Source: Cruorifilaria tuberocauda (taxonomy: Eukaryota; Nematoda; Chromadorea; Rhabditida; Onchocercidae). Taken from it: 64,000 nucleotides of DNA. A program made the translations under genes and the position numbers. Below are positions 27,125-40,398 of the stretch, piece by piece. Location: the NCBI GenBank assembly GCA_013365365.1, contig JABVXU010000218.1:1-64000 (forward strand), in the 5' to 3' direction. Under the pieces are notes generated by a model, which was not told where the DNA came from, searched no databases, and was given only the letters and a program-made list of their open reading frames with translations. Each line of letters begins with the position of its first letter. Position 1 is the first letter of the stretch.

Positions 27125-28494
27125 CTAATTTTATACTAGCTTACTTTATTTGCAAATTACTTTAATACCAATATTTTTCCTTCTTTTAATATTACAATTT
27201 CAATCTCATTTTGCTTTACGAAATATATTATACTGTGAAACACAAATGTGGTTTAATTTGCTATCAACCAGATTAATGAATCGATAAGTTGTTACAAAAA
27301 ATCAATCAATAATTGTTCGGAGTAAAATCGGCGAAAATTGAAAAAATTTGAAGGACAAACTAAATTACACTTGGTGAGAAAGGAAATGCATTGAAGGAAT
27401 TAGCAAAATTTTTGATTTATTGCTTCAATTTCCTAGTTGAGAAACCATAGATTTCGAATTGATGCATTTTTTTATTTTGTTGAAAATAAAAATACAAGAG
27501 ACATAAAAAGAGAGAAAAGGAGAAAGAAAATTAACTGAGAAATAAATTTGTTAAAAAAAAATGGATCAAACGCGCATCTGGGGATCCATCAGAGGGAAAG
27601 AATTCATTGTTCAACTTGACGTTGAGGGCAGGGAACAGAAGAATAGAACGAAAAGAAAAGTCTATTTCTATTCCAATTTTTTTTCTTTCTATTAAATTTC
27701 TCTTCTTCACTTTCTCCTAAATATGATTAACATTTAACAGTTTTACCAGATGAGATTTTGAATGTGAAAATAAGAGAAAACTTGGAAATTTGCAGGAAAA
27801 ATCCAGATTTTGATGATGTCTAATGAATAGAAAGATAAACTAGTCAGCAGTGCAGCCAGATAAAAGCATAATTTCTAATAGTAAATTTTTGTGAATTTGC
27901 AAAATGCATACAAACGTATAGGCAAAGTAAAAGTGTTTCAATTCCGATTTCCGAATCCGAACATTAACGAATTCATAATTCAAACAAATCCCTTCCAACG
28001 AAATAAACTGAGGGATAGAAAAAAAGCAGTCACCTCTTTTATATTTTAAACTTAATTTCTCAGATTGATTTAGACTAATAAATAACAACTATTCAGCTTA
28101 ATTAAGAATAACTAAGAAATAACTAAACTTAACTAAGAAATAATTAAGGATCAAAAAAATAATTGGAAATTTAAAACTATGAAGGTATTTAAAAAGCTAA
28201 AATTATCACATGTTAGTGACATTTCTGGTACAATGTATACAACCGTAATCATTATCTATTGTCTTTTATTTGTTACAAAACTAATCAATAAAGCAGATTT
28301 AATTTAGAAATCAAAATTGAAAGAATATGGATTGAATTTTTAAATAGTAACAATAGATTAGGCGGAATAATGGAGAAAATTGAGATTAAATCCTAAAAAT
28401 TGGCAATAAGTATCTATTTGAAAATCCTGAAGTTTATACTGTTCAGTGTATTGAAGATGTGACACAATATGGATAAGAAGAATGAATTAAACAG
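27125..28494. other. Gene-poor AT-rich stretch
   Basis: A short segment at 27558-27650 is less AT-rich and open on both strands (+ MDQTRIWGSIRGKEF...; - NVKLNNEFFPSDGSPD...). No splice structure could be assigned and nothing else is visible. Confidence 0.35.
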
Positions 28495-28682
28495 CATTTG
28501 ACAACCTCTTGGGACCTTCGTCATCGTTTTCTGTGATTGGTCCAGGGTCGTTAAGTATAACTATAGCCAGAACAGATGGTATTGATGACAAAGGTTGCAA
28601 AGTGTTTTCATTCGTTGAACGTGCTCAAATGTATACGAATATACGATCAATAGTTGCTAAAAAAATACCATTTTTAATTTAA
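28495..28682 (+). CDS. Orphan candidate exon
   Basis: Following an AAACAG acceptor, one + frame runs 62 codons to a TAA at 28680-28682. It reads FDNLLGPSSSFSVIGPGSL, then SITIARTDGIDDKGCKVFSF. The sequence is clearly less AT-rich than its flanks and has a balanced residue mix, which suggests selection on protein. No partner exon or domain is recognised. It could be a terminal exon whose upstream exons are distant. Confidence 0.3.
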
Positions 28683-29753
28683 AGTTCTACTTATATTCTA
28701 ATTAATTTTATCATTTTTCTTTTATTTTTATATCGGCGAAACTTGATCGATGAAGAAACATTTCTAAAAATATACATTTATTTTATTCTACATTAAATGA
28801 AGAAATCTAATGGAAGTTAATAGTAAAGAAATATATTACCAATGCTTTATTGATTTCTACGTGTAAAACGTACATAAAAGAGGAAAGCATTGAAATTCTA
28901 ACGAAATTTCATAACGACTATATACAGGTATAGAAAAATTAAACGATGAAAATATATGGAGTGAGCAGTTAATATGGGAAATGAATATCACATAATCTTG
29001 GTGACATGGTTAGAACGACGAAGGAAAGCAACGGGAGGATGTAACGTTGACCCTTCACAACTCCAGCAGTAGTCATGAATGAGGAGATTCAAAATTTAAA
29101 ATTAGAGGGGAAGTGACTACTGTTACTGTTGCTGCTATCAGTAGTTTGTGTAATAAATTAGAAGACCAAAAGACGAGGAACACACAGAACACAGAAAGTC
29201 CTAGTGACCTAGAAGTGTCGTTATAATAAATTTAAACTTTCCGCAACCAGTAATGATTAAAAAAAGCAAATATGAAAACTAGGAAATATGAAAAATCATA
29301 AGGTGAATGGTTTTATCTGCTTACTGAACATTCTTCAGAACAAATAACATATGTTGCTTGAAAATTGATTTTTTACAATAATTACATTTGTCATTAATGA
29401 ATTTACTAAGTTAATAGCAACCAGAAGACTGTTAGTGAAAATTTTTGGATTTTTTGCTTCAAAATAATTGTATCATTAGGAAATAATAGTAACTTCAAGT
29501 TTGTTTACTTTAAACACATTTCATAGTAATGGCTATCATTTAGAGATTGATTTGTCATATTTTCTTCATTTCCAAATTTAAGAAGGGTAGAAAAAGAGAA
29601 AGAGGAAGAACAGTTATTACAATATTAGAAGCTACTTCTATCATCCTTCAAAACTGTAAACAATGTTAGAAAAGAATCATTGAAAAGATGTAAAAGCAGT
29701 CCTTTATTGGAGTGAAAAATGGGTTTCTTCAAGGGAGTAAAGTGATCAATCAA

Positions 29754-29858
29754 TCATTGATCGTACCATCCAATCATCAGTGCCACTGCCATTGCAGTCA
29801 GTGAAAGAATAAGCAAAAGAATGCAAAAAGGAACCGATCTGGACATCTGTATGTCATA
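29754..29858 (-). CDS. Candidate terminal exon encoding a membrane tail
   Basis: An acceptor (GCTTCTTCAG) at the minus-strand side of 29859 opens a 35-codon exon: YDIQMSRSV, a hydrophobic run (PFCILLLILSLTAMAVALMI), then GWYDQ and a TGA at 29754-29756. One basic residue flanks the hydrophobic run on the inside, as in tail-anchored proteins. The upstream exons must lie to the right, perhaps including the exon at 34981-35105 if it is one gene with long introns. No family is recognised. Confidence 0.35.
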   Translation of the reverse strand, partial: YDIQMSRSVPFCILLLILSLTAMAVALMIGWYDQ

Positions 29859-32294
29859 CTGAAGAAGCTTTCTTATAGGATTACTCTACATGATATTAAG
29901 TAGAACTGAACAAATGTGTAGGACCGGAAAATTGAAACTTTATCCATTTCACTCTTCCATCAATCATTGAATTATGATTTCTCAGTTGAAGAGATAATAA
30001 TTCCTTTTAATTCATCCATTCTGAAAATTGACACCGTTCAAAATTTACCCATCATCTCAATCAAATCGTATTCAATTGGTTTATTTTCATCGAAATATAT
30101 TTTAATAAAGAGGCAAGACAGAAGTACTTAACTTAAAGATAATATAATCTACAGTATTTTATGATGGAATGAATTTCAATTAAATTCACTCTTCTGAAAC
30201 AGACAATGAGTAAAAAAAACGAAGTTAGGAGATAGAAATTTTGAAAGGAAAGAGAAGGGTTTTATATGAAATGGTGACAGCAGAATTATACGAAATTTGA
30301 AAATACATATGATATGATAGGATGAGAGTAAGATGGAAAAGAAACGGAAGATTGGCAGCAATTTCGGCACGAATGACATTTCTGGTTATCAAAACCAGTT
30401 GAATACGATGAAGATCCACTTTTTATCATTGTTTCATAGCTTCGAATATAGGCTAATGTTATCATATTTTAATTCCAATAGCCATTCTTTAAAATTTTTT
30501 TTTCAAATAGATTTGTGAGTTAATAGTCATTTAATTTCACTTTTTAAACAGATGTTTTCTTAACACATTCGAAGGAAAAAAGGGAAAAAAGGAACATGCT
30601 TGAAGAGGAACGTCTGCCTGCACACGAAAGTTAGTTAATTGATGTTTCGAAAGAGATTAATTAACAAAGTGATTCATAAATCTTTGAGTAATATAGTAAT
30701 ATGTACTTCTTGAAGGCTTCAAGAAGGCGCAGAAAGCTTTTAATGTCTCAAATCAAATCTAAATCTTCTATTAAATTTCAAAAACAAGCTCTGGAGAAGA
30801 AAATCGTATACAATTTAAAAAAAGTGAGAAATGAAGAGGATGATGAGTTTGCGGACATAAATTTTAAAATGAGAAAAAAAAGTGAAAAAGCAAGAGAGAT
30901 GATTTCATACTAAGATATTAAAGATAAAACAATGAAATGAAACAAACTGGAGCAGATTAATAAAAAATAAAAATTATATAATGATGAATAATGATTTAAC
31001 TGAGAACTGACGAAGGTAAAAAGAAACAAATGAATATTATGGATGAGAGAAGCAAATAATATGAAGAGCTGAAATTGAAAATAAGAAATTAATTAATTTC
31101 CTTCAGTTGATATACTATTTGATTTGTGTACTCTCAGAAATTATATTCTATTAGTCTACACAGTACAAATATCTAAAAAGTTATTCAAATGAAGTTGATT
31201 TGCAAAGTAGAAGCAACCTTAACTGAAAGATTTATTTGAGTTCTTAATGGAGTATTTAATTTTCAGCTTTTCAAAAAAAGGAAACATCATTAGTAAAACC
31301 GTGTACTACTACATTGAAATAAAGTTAAAATCATAATCAGACCTGAGAGAACAACTGACAATAAAAGAAAAAGAGATAGGGAAGAGAGAAAAGAACGTAA
31401 CGCAGGGTTAAATTAAACGAAATAAGAGCCATGAAATTATTATTGCCTCATTCGGATCAATTTTATCTGAATTTTAAAAAGTAATTCAATATCATCCAAA
31501 TTAAAAACGGAGATGATTTATTCTATTTTTCAAAATCAGTAGAGCTTTTCAAAATCAATAGAGGAGATTACAAAATCAGTAGAGGTTTGTACGATTGTAA
31601 CCTGAACGCCTATAGATAACAGAGGCTATCATTTTCACCAAGGAGAACAGAATGGGCAATCAGATGCGCAGTAAATATCTGGCTCTCTAATAACGGTTCA
31701 TAAAATCTTCAAACACACCGCCTATATCATTCGTATAAACCCACAAACACATACCTAGACGTACAGATGTATATATATACACGTTATCATCATCCACCAA
31801 CTGTATTTATATAAACATCCTATATCAAGCTGTCTCAAAATTAAATTATAAACACGAGAATTAGGTTAGTATCATTCACGTATCATCCAATGTTTAAAAA
31901 ACATCCTTCAGCATTTAAGTATTTTTTGAATATCTAAGATTACAAAAATTTATAATATTTAAGAATTTTGCAATAAAATAATCAAAATTAGGTTCGCACT
32001 ATTTGCAAATGTATATTATCGAATTAAAATTATTTCTGATGAAAACTTTTTAAAAAACGAAACGAAAATTATTTTATAACATTTGCAAATTTCATTCATA
32101 TCGATTTGAAGTGACACCTGAATACCTCTCACTTTGATTAGAATTTTTCTTATTTTTTTAAACGTGATAGGAATGTCTAAAAATGAATAGAGTATTTCGA
32201 GATAGTGTACTTTTTATGCTAAAGGCATCAATTGAACTACTAATTGAACAAGTATTTATGGGTATTTATTTAACAAACCATATATTGAAAGATC

Positions 32295-32323
32295 TATATA
32301 TATATATATATATGCATATATAT
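32295..32323. repeat. (TA)n microsatellite
   Basis: Alternating TA run interrupted once by GC (TATATATATGCATATATAT). Confidence 0.85.
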
Positions 32324-34468
32324 GGGTATTCGAAATTTATGGAAATTATCATTCTGGTGCATTTGTTTTATTATAATGAGAGAAGCGAATATTATTTATT
32401 CCAATTGGTATTTAATAGTTAGTACTGGAGAATTAATACTTTAATTTTCTCAGCCTTATTTGATTTTATATTCTCAGCACACAAGTCATAATGTTCATGC
32501 TAGTGTCTGAAAATATTTCTAGTGGTTAATGCATAAAATGATACATAAAAGCCGACAGAAAACAAAGGTGTTAATATATGCAGAGAAAAAAGAGAAATAA
32601 AGATAGTAATAATTAAGTGCTAAGCAATTAAGCTCTTTTAAACCAATCTTATCAGTAATGGCAAGATTAGATGCTTCAAGATAATCGAAGAATCATTTCA
32701 GACTTCCTTCCCATGCCTCCCAAACTTTCTCTCTTCACCTTCATTCTAACCATTTAACAATTTGCTTCCATGCGTACCGGAACTGTTTTCATACACTGCA
32801 AACAGACTTTTAACGGAAAACACTTGAGAATAAATAATAAATAGTAAGAATGAATAACGAAAAAAAGGAGCAGAAAGGAAGAAAGAAAAAAAGGAAAAAG
32901 AAAACATGGAATATAAGTTAAAGTTAAATCTTATTTATATTCCTTTCACTATGTTTGCCAACCGTCAAAGAAATCATTATTCAATAAACGGAGCAAATCT
33001 GAAATAAAATAGAAGGATTCTCGACAATTCAATTCATATTATTCCAAAATTTTTGGACTAAAATGAAATGAAATTTTTTGATGCTTACCAAAGAAAGAAC
33101 TCATACGAAATCGCGCAGCTCAGTAACAACATTCATATAGTGACGGTGATCATAATAGGTCAATACATGATGCCATAGATGTCAACCATTTATAGGTCAC
33201 AGTAATGTGCAGCAGTTTATGCAAATTTTCGTAATTCATTGCGAATGATTTCCGATGACATTAAGTCATAATTTTAAAAGCATATAAGACGAATTTTTTT
33301 GAAAACAACGAAAATAACAACTATCAACTTTTTGACGGTAAAAAGAATTTGTATGAAACATACACACACATAAAGACATATACACACATAGAAGATATAC
33401 AGAGATGCAGGGAAAAAAAATGATTAGCAGAGGAGATATCCTTTCAGGTTAAATGAAATGATAGACGTTGTCTGGAGAGGGTGGAAGGTCAGGCAAACTA
33501 TAATCGCAGAGAAAAAAAAGTTGTAAAGTGACGGACAACGTATCGTCTTCTCTTTCATTTCAATCAATTAACTCGTTCAGTATGAATGCAAATCATTCAA
33601 TATTTCAAGGTCGAATCGCTTGCAAAAAAAGGAAAAAAACAGGTAAGTTCAATGAAAATCGACTCATTCAAATGGACAAATAAATAACTTGAGAAGTCTT
33701 CAAATGAAAAATTAATTAAAAATCGATATTAGCGAAGAAACACTGTTACCGTTTGCTAAATTTTCAGATCAAACAGTCTTATCTTTTACCGTATGAAATG
33801 TAATAAAATAAAAGAACAATAAAATGCAAATATCGTGTAAGAAAAATTGACACCATAAGATTTTCGGACATATTCAACATATTAAACGCTTAATTAATAA
33901 TAACAACAACCTACTTATATGACAATATTTGCTAATTATTAACAATTAATAACACTTGAAAATGAGAAAGTTTACCACTTAATTATAAGTCAATCCAGTA
34001 AATAATGAAATAATGAAATCATAAAAGACGTCATCCATGAAGTGGATATATTATTAGCGCAAAATGGCTCCATACTTGATATTATCATAAGAGAGCTTTT
34101 TTCTCTTCGCCCATGATTTTTCTCGTTAATGATGAAAAAATAATTGTGATATTGAATGAGTAATAGAAGACGCATTCTACAATGAATCCAATACACTTTT
34201 AGAAGGCATTTTTTTCAACAGAATAAAAATGAGACAGAATTAGGCTTTTTTTCCAGCTTCCCTCAACTGCTATTTGTGATTAATTCTGAACAGTCCATAA
34301 GCTCGCCAAAATGTCATAACACTTATTGATCATCCAAAAGCACTTTTTTTGTTGCGTCAAAGCCTTCATTTTTTTCCCCGTTCCCTCTATATTTGACCGC
34401 CGTTATTTCACATATGTAAGTATTACAAGCTAATAAGGCCGGTGGGAATTTTAAAATATCGGCAAAGC

Positions 34469-34484
34469 CTCTCTCTCTCTCTTT
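34469..34484. repeat. (CT)n microsatellite
   Basis: About eight CT units, followed by a second short CT-rich run near 34494. Confidence 0.8.
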
Positions 34485-34980
34485 CTTGAATTTTCTCTCT
34501 TTCGATTTTATTTGTCCTTTTCATGACATTAATACTATTAATCGTTGATGGTTTAAAAGACATGAAAAACATTTTAAATTTCGAAAATGTAATTATTAAC
34601 TATATAAATAACATGTAAATATATTTAGTTGATATTAATTTCTCTCAGTAGCGAAGGTTGAAAATATTTAGTGAAAACACGTTAAATTTTGAATAAACAA
34701 CATTGACATATTGAAGTGATGAAATTAAAATCCGAACAGTATAAATAAGTTTGAATTAAACAGCGGCGAAAGAAAGAGGATAGATAATGAAATTTTTTTT
34801 TCTTTTTTAGAGAAGAATGAAGTATTGCTTGATTGGTGCAAGCGAAATGATATGACTGAAAGGAAGACGAAAAATGATTGTGATAGTAATCAGAGATTGA
34901 GAACGATCAATCGGAAACCATGCTTCTCTCCAACCGTTTCAATATGCACGCCTATATTTGCTAAATTTGGATTATCTAAC

Positions 34981-35105
34981 AGATATCCAGTGGTCTACGA
35001 GCATCATGACCAGATATATATGCAGTGGACATGCCCGTTCTCGGCATATTTGCTTGCCCATTGTCCTCCAATCTGGTCGATAGCCTTTCTCCCCTCTTGT
35101 TCCAG
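34981..35105 (-). CDS. Candidate internal exon of an unrecognised gene
   Basis: The acceptor ATATGACAG leads into a 125-nt minus-strand exon that ends before GTTAGA. It reads ERLSTRLEDNGQANMPRTGM, then STAYISGHDARRPLDI. The residue mix is typical of a real, flexible protein segment, and the sequence is much less AT-rich than its flanks. A 102-codon + frame covers the same bases (34825-35133), so strand is not certain. Possible upstream partner of the membrane-tail exon at 29.75 kb. Family unknown. Confidence 0.3.
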
Positions 35106-37481
35106 CTGTCATATCATTTCTCTTGCTATATGAAAAATGCGGGGATAGTAATTTACAACGAACAGCTGTTGAATGAGAGCTACAACGAGTCTCTCAACAA
35201 AATACATTTAATGTCACTGTTCTATTTGATTGTTTGGATGTAATTAATTAAAATGGGATAAAATTTTTGGCGGAAAATCTATCTGAAAAGCTTTACACAT
35301 ATCACATATTAGGATAAAGTTTACTCTGTCTGATCCTGAAATATCATTATTAATGCATCCTATTTATTTATCCATCTGTTCATTTAATTATTTACTAATT
35401 TTATTCATAACAATTTAGTATGATGCGAATCTGTTTCAATGTGTCATTTTATTGCAAAGATCAAATTACAGAGGAATTATTCACCGAGACAAAATATTCA
35501 TTAGCATAGAAAAGGATAGTTTGAATTTCTCCATTAAATGAAATGAATATGTTGTTCCATAAGGTGCATTTAATGCCTAAGAAATCTCTTCAAATATGAA
35601 AATAAAATTTCTTTTTAGGTGATAGCAAAGTTAGCGATAGAGAAATGGGTATATATACATTGTATAGAAGAGGTAATTGAGTAGAAAAGAAGAATGAATA
35701 TAATCTCCGAGCTAATACAACCTTCATTGCTATAAAAGAAAAAAGATGACGGATGGAAAAAAGGGAATCAATTCACTGTGATGAAGATTGCTGAGATGGA
35801 TAGATTGGATAGAGTAATCCAACAATCTCTCATTAAGAACCAGAAGAAAATTCAAGTTTCATGCAAAAAGAAGAAAAAGCGAAAGGAAAAAGGTAATTCA
35901 ACGATTACTGCCTAATGCAAAGAATTGCCTGCTTCCCTTCTGGATAGTTTAAAGGAACGGGACACCTACTTCACTAACTCAAATTTCTATTATTTTACTT
36001 TTTTATAAAATATATTTCATATTTCTTACGTGTTCAAACTGATATTATTTTTAATTAGATTTCATCTAAGATAATCAGAATTGTGGTAAATGTTAGTATG
36101 ATGAAAAATAATATCTTTGATGATTACAAAGAAAAGTCAGCGAAATCCTTCGATCGGAAATAATTGGTAATTATAGTGCTCATGCGAGGAATTTATGGAC
36201 AAATTTTAATTCTATATTGCTCAGACATATTGTTATTTGGTTTGATTTTAAAACGAAGTTTTGATAATAACCAATATCCTAATTGGTCTCAGTGATCTCA
36301 ATTGATTAAATTTATTTCGAGCAAATCATAAAAAAAATGAAAGTGATAATATCAGAAAAGAGTTCAAATCTGCAAAGATGGAAGAAACAAAATATAAAAT
36401 GATAAAAGTGAACAATAGAGTAATTCAAACAAATCATCATATGAATATACTTGAGAATTACTGAAAATAAATTATTAAAAAAGTAAACAAACAGGTTTGA
36501 CTGACGCGTAGAAAAAGAGATCGTATGATAAGAAATGGGAAAGACAGCATTAAGAAATAACGATCGATTGATGTGACACAAATCTACTAATGAAACAGTG
36601 ATCTTCGCATCTAAACCACATCAATCGATTATTTATAAACAATCAAACTGCTTCTATGATGTGTACATCATATGTCGTAATCATCGTCACAAATTTGTAT
36701 ACACAATTATGCGAAATGAAAATAGCAACAATCTAAACCAAATGAGATGAAATAATGGGAGAGTGTAAAACATTTTAAAATTTCAAAATTCAAAGTGATA
36801 AGAACTGATTGTAACACCTCCAGTAGCACTAGATGATTATTAATTTAATTGATGTAACGAATATCATTATGTGGTTAAAAATGAAATTATTTCGTACGAT
36901 TGCGAACTGATAACAAACAGCAGAGAGAATGGGAACTACCAGAGTTGATAATAGAAATCTAACGATTCTTGATGGGGAGAAAATTTTTGTAATGATCTAA
37001 CGAAAAGCAAATCGAATATGACGGAGACCTTAATAACTGCATATGAGACAACCAGTGATGTTTCAGTAATTTTCATGACATGAGTAAATTCGGTAAATTC
37101 AATTTTGACTACTTAAACAAAACCGAACCCGTGCCACTCAAAACAGATCAGATAAACCACGCATTTAGAAATTTTCGAATTTCGTCTTCCATTGATTGCT
37201 ACAAAACATACGTACACAAACAGAAAACAAATGCCGATAGAGTGTTAATAAAAGGGATGCGGAAGTTATCAAAGAACACAAGAAAGATAATGAAGTATGA
37301 ATATGAAAGAGACGAAACATATAAGAGAGCACTGCAATGATCGTTTGCATTTTTGGCTACTTATTCTTGAGCCGGTCCAGTCAAGGTTACCCTTGGTTGA
37401 GTTATCCGGTCGTTTTTGCGGTGTTGGGTATTTCTACAAAGTTTTTTCAGTTCCCTAAAGCAAAGATCTAATCGAAGGAAT

Positions 37482-38265
37482 ATGGCAGGAACTGAAACAG
37501 GTGAAATAATTAATTTATCTCAAGTTGATGTTATTGCTATTCGCATAATGTTTAAGATTAAAGTAGACATCTACCTCTTCGTACTCTTTTTTACCAAGTT
37601 GAAAATTTTTTTATTAGTTACTGGCTGTTTTACATCCCATCATTGCAGTTTATGGTGGAGTCGAAGGGCCAGATGCGATGTATGTGAAACTGATTAGTAG
37701 TGATGGACATGAATTTATTATTAAGAAGGATTTAGCATTAACATCAGGCACAATCAAAGCAATGTTATCCGGTCCTGGTTCTTATTCAGAAAATGAAACA
37801 AACGAAGTTAATTTCAGGGAAATTCCGTGAGTTTGTCGATTTTCATATATCAGATAGATTACCTCCTCTTGAAAGATTTCATTTATTGAATTAAAACTAG
37901 TTTTTTTCTTTGGAATAATTCACGATAGTCAATAAAGAAGAAAAGAAGGATAATTACTTTCGATGCAGGTTATTTTCAAAAAAATTGTATAAAGATAGCG
38001 AACTTCGTCTTTGTTATTTCTATTTTGTTGTATTTTGTGATGAAAAGATAAAAGGCTCTCTGCTAATAGCATCTAAATCACTAGTCAAGTGCAATTTAGT
38101 TTTTAATTGGCATTTACTTGAAGGTCACATGTTCTACAGAAGGTATGCCAATATTTCGCATACAAAGTGCGTTATACAAATAGTGCGACGGAAATACCGG
38201 AGTTTAGTATAGCTCCCGAAGTGGCTCTCGAGCTTCTGATGGCGGCCAATTTTCTGGATTGCTGA
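37482..38265 (+). CDS. elc-1: Elongin C
   Basis: Three exons in phase: 37482-37500 (MAGTET plus one base), 37649-37826 and 38124-38265, giving 106 aa; elongin C is normally about 112 aa. The middle exon reads [20 protein letters not shown], then [20 protein letters not shown] and the FREIPSHVLQ junction. The last exon reads [16 protein letters not shown], and ends with the invariant [12 protein letters not shown] just before the stop. Elongin C has a BTB/POZ-like fold and bridges elongin B and BC-box substrate receptors in cullin-2/5 ubiquitin ligases; the C-terminal ANFLDC segment contributes to partner binding. The acceptor of the last exon (ACTTGAAG) is atypical but the protein join is exact. 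Confidence 0.96.
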
Positions 38266-40398
38266 TCATCGACCACATATGTAGCTTTAATGATGCGATA
38301 GCTCTTCACCTCATTCTTTCTAGTTAGTTGCAAAGAAGAGATGTTGCTTCTGGAAAAAAATTTTTTTATTTAAATCCAAACAGCAATGTCTCCGTGCTTC
38401 TTACACTTATTATACATTTCACTGATTGCATTTGTTTGCTATGCTATGCGAACAATCTTCGTTAGCTTGTCTTGTACATTTTATTTTTTCTTGCACTGAC
38501 GATTTCAATTCCCTTCCCTTGATTTTTGTTGCGATTCGTTGCACGATCTTTTATTGTAATCGAGAGAGTATGCATAAAATGTGATGAAAACATACTGCTT
38601 TATCAGTTTATCGAATCTTACATATTTCACTCTGTTCTCGCTCCTTTTGCTCACGTTCCAATCATTAGTAAGATAATAATTACGTTATGTATTCATTTTT
38701 ATCAGAGAAAATAGGAACTGCAGGAAAATTTGATTTATCCTAATGATGTGTTCCAGTCGCATGTAAATGATAAATTTGTATTGTGGAAATGGTTTTATAT
38801 TTCGATACTGTTACTTGACACATTTCTTGATTTTTCTAGATTCTTCATATTTTATTCGAATTTTGCATGTAGGTGAAGTAAAAGAAAGTGTTTGAGAGCA
38901 TTCATGTATAACTCTTTAATCACCCATTTACAAGGCTACGACCATGTTACAGTTCAATTAATCTGGTCTGAAAATCCGACCATTGGTATGCGTTTCTTCT
39001 TTTAAATTAGAAAATTACATAGAAGAAGTCACAGGCATTTATGTCAAGTTTTATATGTGTCAATCATTTTGTTTATCACTTTTTAAGAATTTCTGTTCTT
39101 AAAAAGATATTTAATCGATGCTTTTCTCTACTGTTAATGAATGCCAAAACTTTGAAAAAAAGTTCTTCAAACGTTCACCGTCGATTATGTGTGTTTTTAG
39201 GACCTAAGACAGCAGAATTCAACGCCTATATCTACTAAAAGAAATCCGTGTCTAAATAAAAAAATTTAGGAATTTCCAAAAGAAATTCTTTCGTCAGAAA
39301 TGAAAGGGATCTTTCGGACATATCTTCGGTAAAAAATATTCTTAATATTTATCCTTGCAATGGATGGAAATTTTTTAAGTAAAATGGACTTTATGTAACC
39401 AAAAAACACGGCAATTCAAGCAGAGTGCATAAAGAATAATCAAATAACCGTATTATTTTAGGAAATGAAATTAAATAAAAACGTAGAAATCTTTCACAAA
39501 AAGGACTAATTATAATTGGAATTGATACATGCAAAAAAAAATAAAGTACAAGCGAAACGGCCAGGTTATTGCCTGCAAATCTGCTATGGCAATGATGACT
39601 GACACATAGGATGCCTCAAAACTAGCTGATAAGAAAAAAGAAAGACAAGCATATCTTCTTCACCACAAATGTATCCAGATATAACGATCAATGCAAAAGT
39701 TTATAGTTAGCTAAATTCAGTAAGGCGGCCGTTCACTAATTCTTCATATACACAACTGCACTACCAATATTTGGTTCTTACTTTCATCTTCTACCTTGAC
39801 CGCATTATCTCACATAATCAACAGTCTTTATTACCAATGAAGAAAAAAAAAATGTCTTTCGTTAATTGTGAAGGGTATTTTTTAACTTCAGTTCTTCAAA
39901 TTTGGTAAAAGATAACTGCATTTCAATCTTTTAATGCTAGTTGTCAGAAATCACTCCATAAGCAATAAAACAAAGTGTGCTGCATATGCAGCAAAAAATT
40001 ATTCAGTGAAAAATAGAATGATTGGAATGGTTAAAAAGGAAAATGGCGATGTAAATGTTGTATTTAGAAAAGAAGTGGAAGCAATAGTAAATGGTTAAAA
40101 TGAAATTTGAAATGTTCTTCAGGGAATGACAATAACAAATCGAAATGTAGAAATGGAAGACTAAAAATAAATAACGCAGTAGAATAAAAGAGCGCGGCAA
40201 ACGATTAAGTCCGTCAAAAAGAAAGAAATTTACTAATCTCCGAGGATCTCTAAAGTGTGGAATTTCAGATCATGAGAAGATGCAAAATTTCCAAAATTCT
40301 GCATAAAAAATTTTTAAAACAAAAGCATTCATAAGTTCAAGATTCCGTCTGGGAGTGAAATGCTCTTTCGCAACATTAAGAACATCAATTCGAAAGTC
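38266..40398. other. Intergenic between convergent genes
   Basis: 3' flanks of elongin C (+) and profilin (-). AT-rich with no supported exon; open frames at 38526-38714 and 39041-39238 lack splice support and conserved content. Confidence 0.5.

Larger units (their letters stand above)
28683..37481. other. Long gene-poor region with scattered candidate exons
   Basis: Nearly 9 kb of AT-rich DNA. The only protein-like signals I can support are the minus-strand exons at 29754-29858 and 34981-35105, listed separately. A hydrophobic minus frame at about 29077-28969 (GQRYILPLLSFVVLTMSP) may be another membrane tail. Open frames at 30176-30518, 30701-30913, 32183-32422, 33990-34196, 36312-36581 and 37080-37340 are low-complexity or AT-driven and are not called. 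Confidence 0.4.

Noticed and set aside
30701..30913. 70-codon lysine/arginine-rich + frame
   Set aside because: Purine-rich low-complexity sequence; composition explains the open frame.
37080..37340. 86-codon + frame just upstream of elongin C, with an opposite 61-codon frame
   Set aside because: No domain, no splice partner, and residue use close to that expected from base composition. It could still be a small orphan gene.
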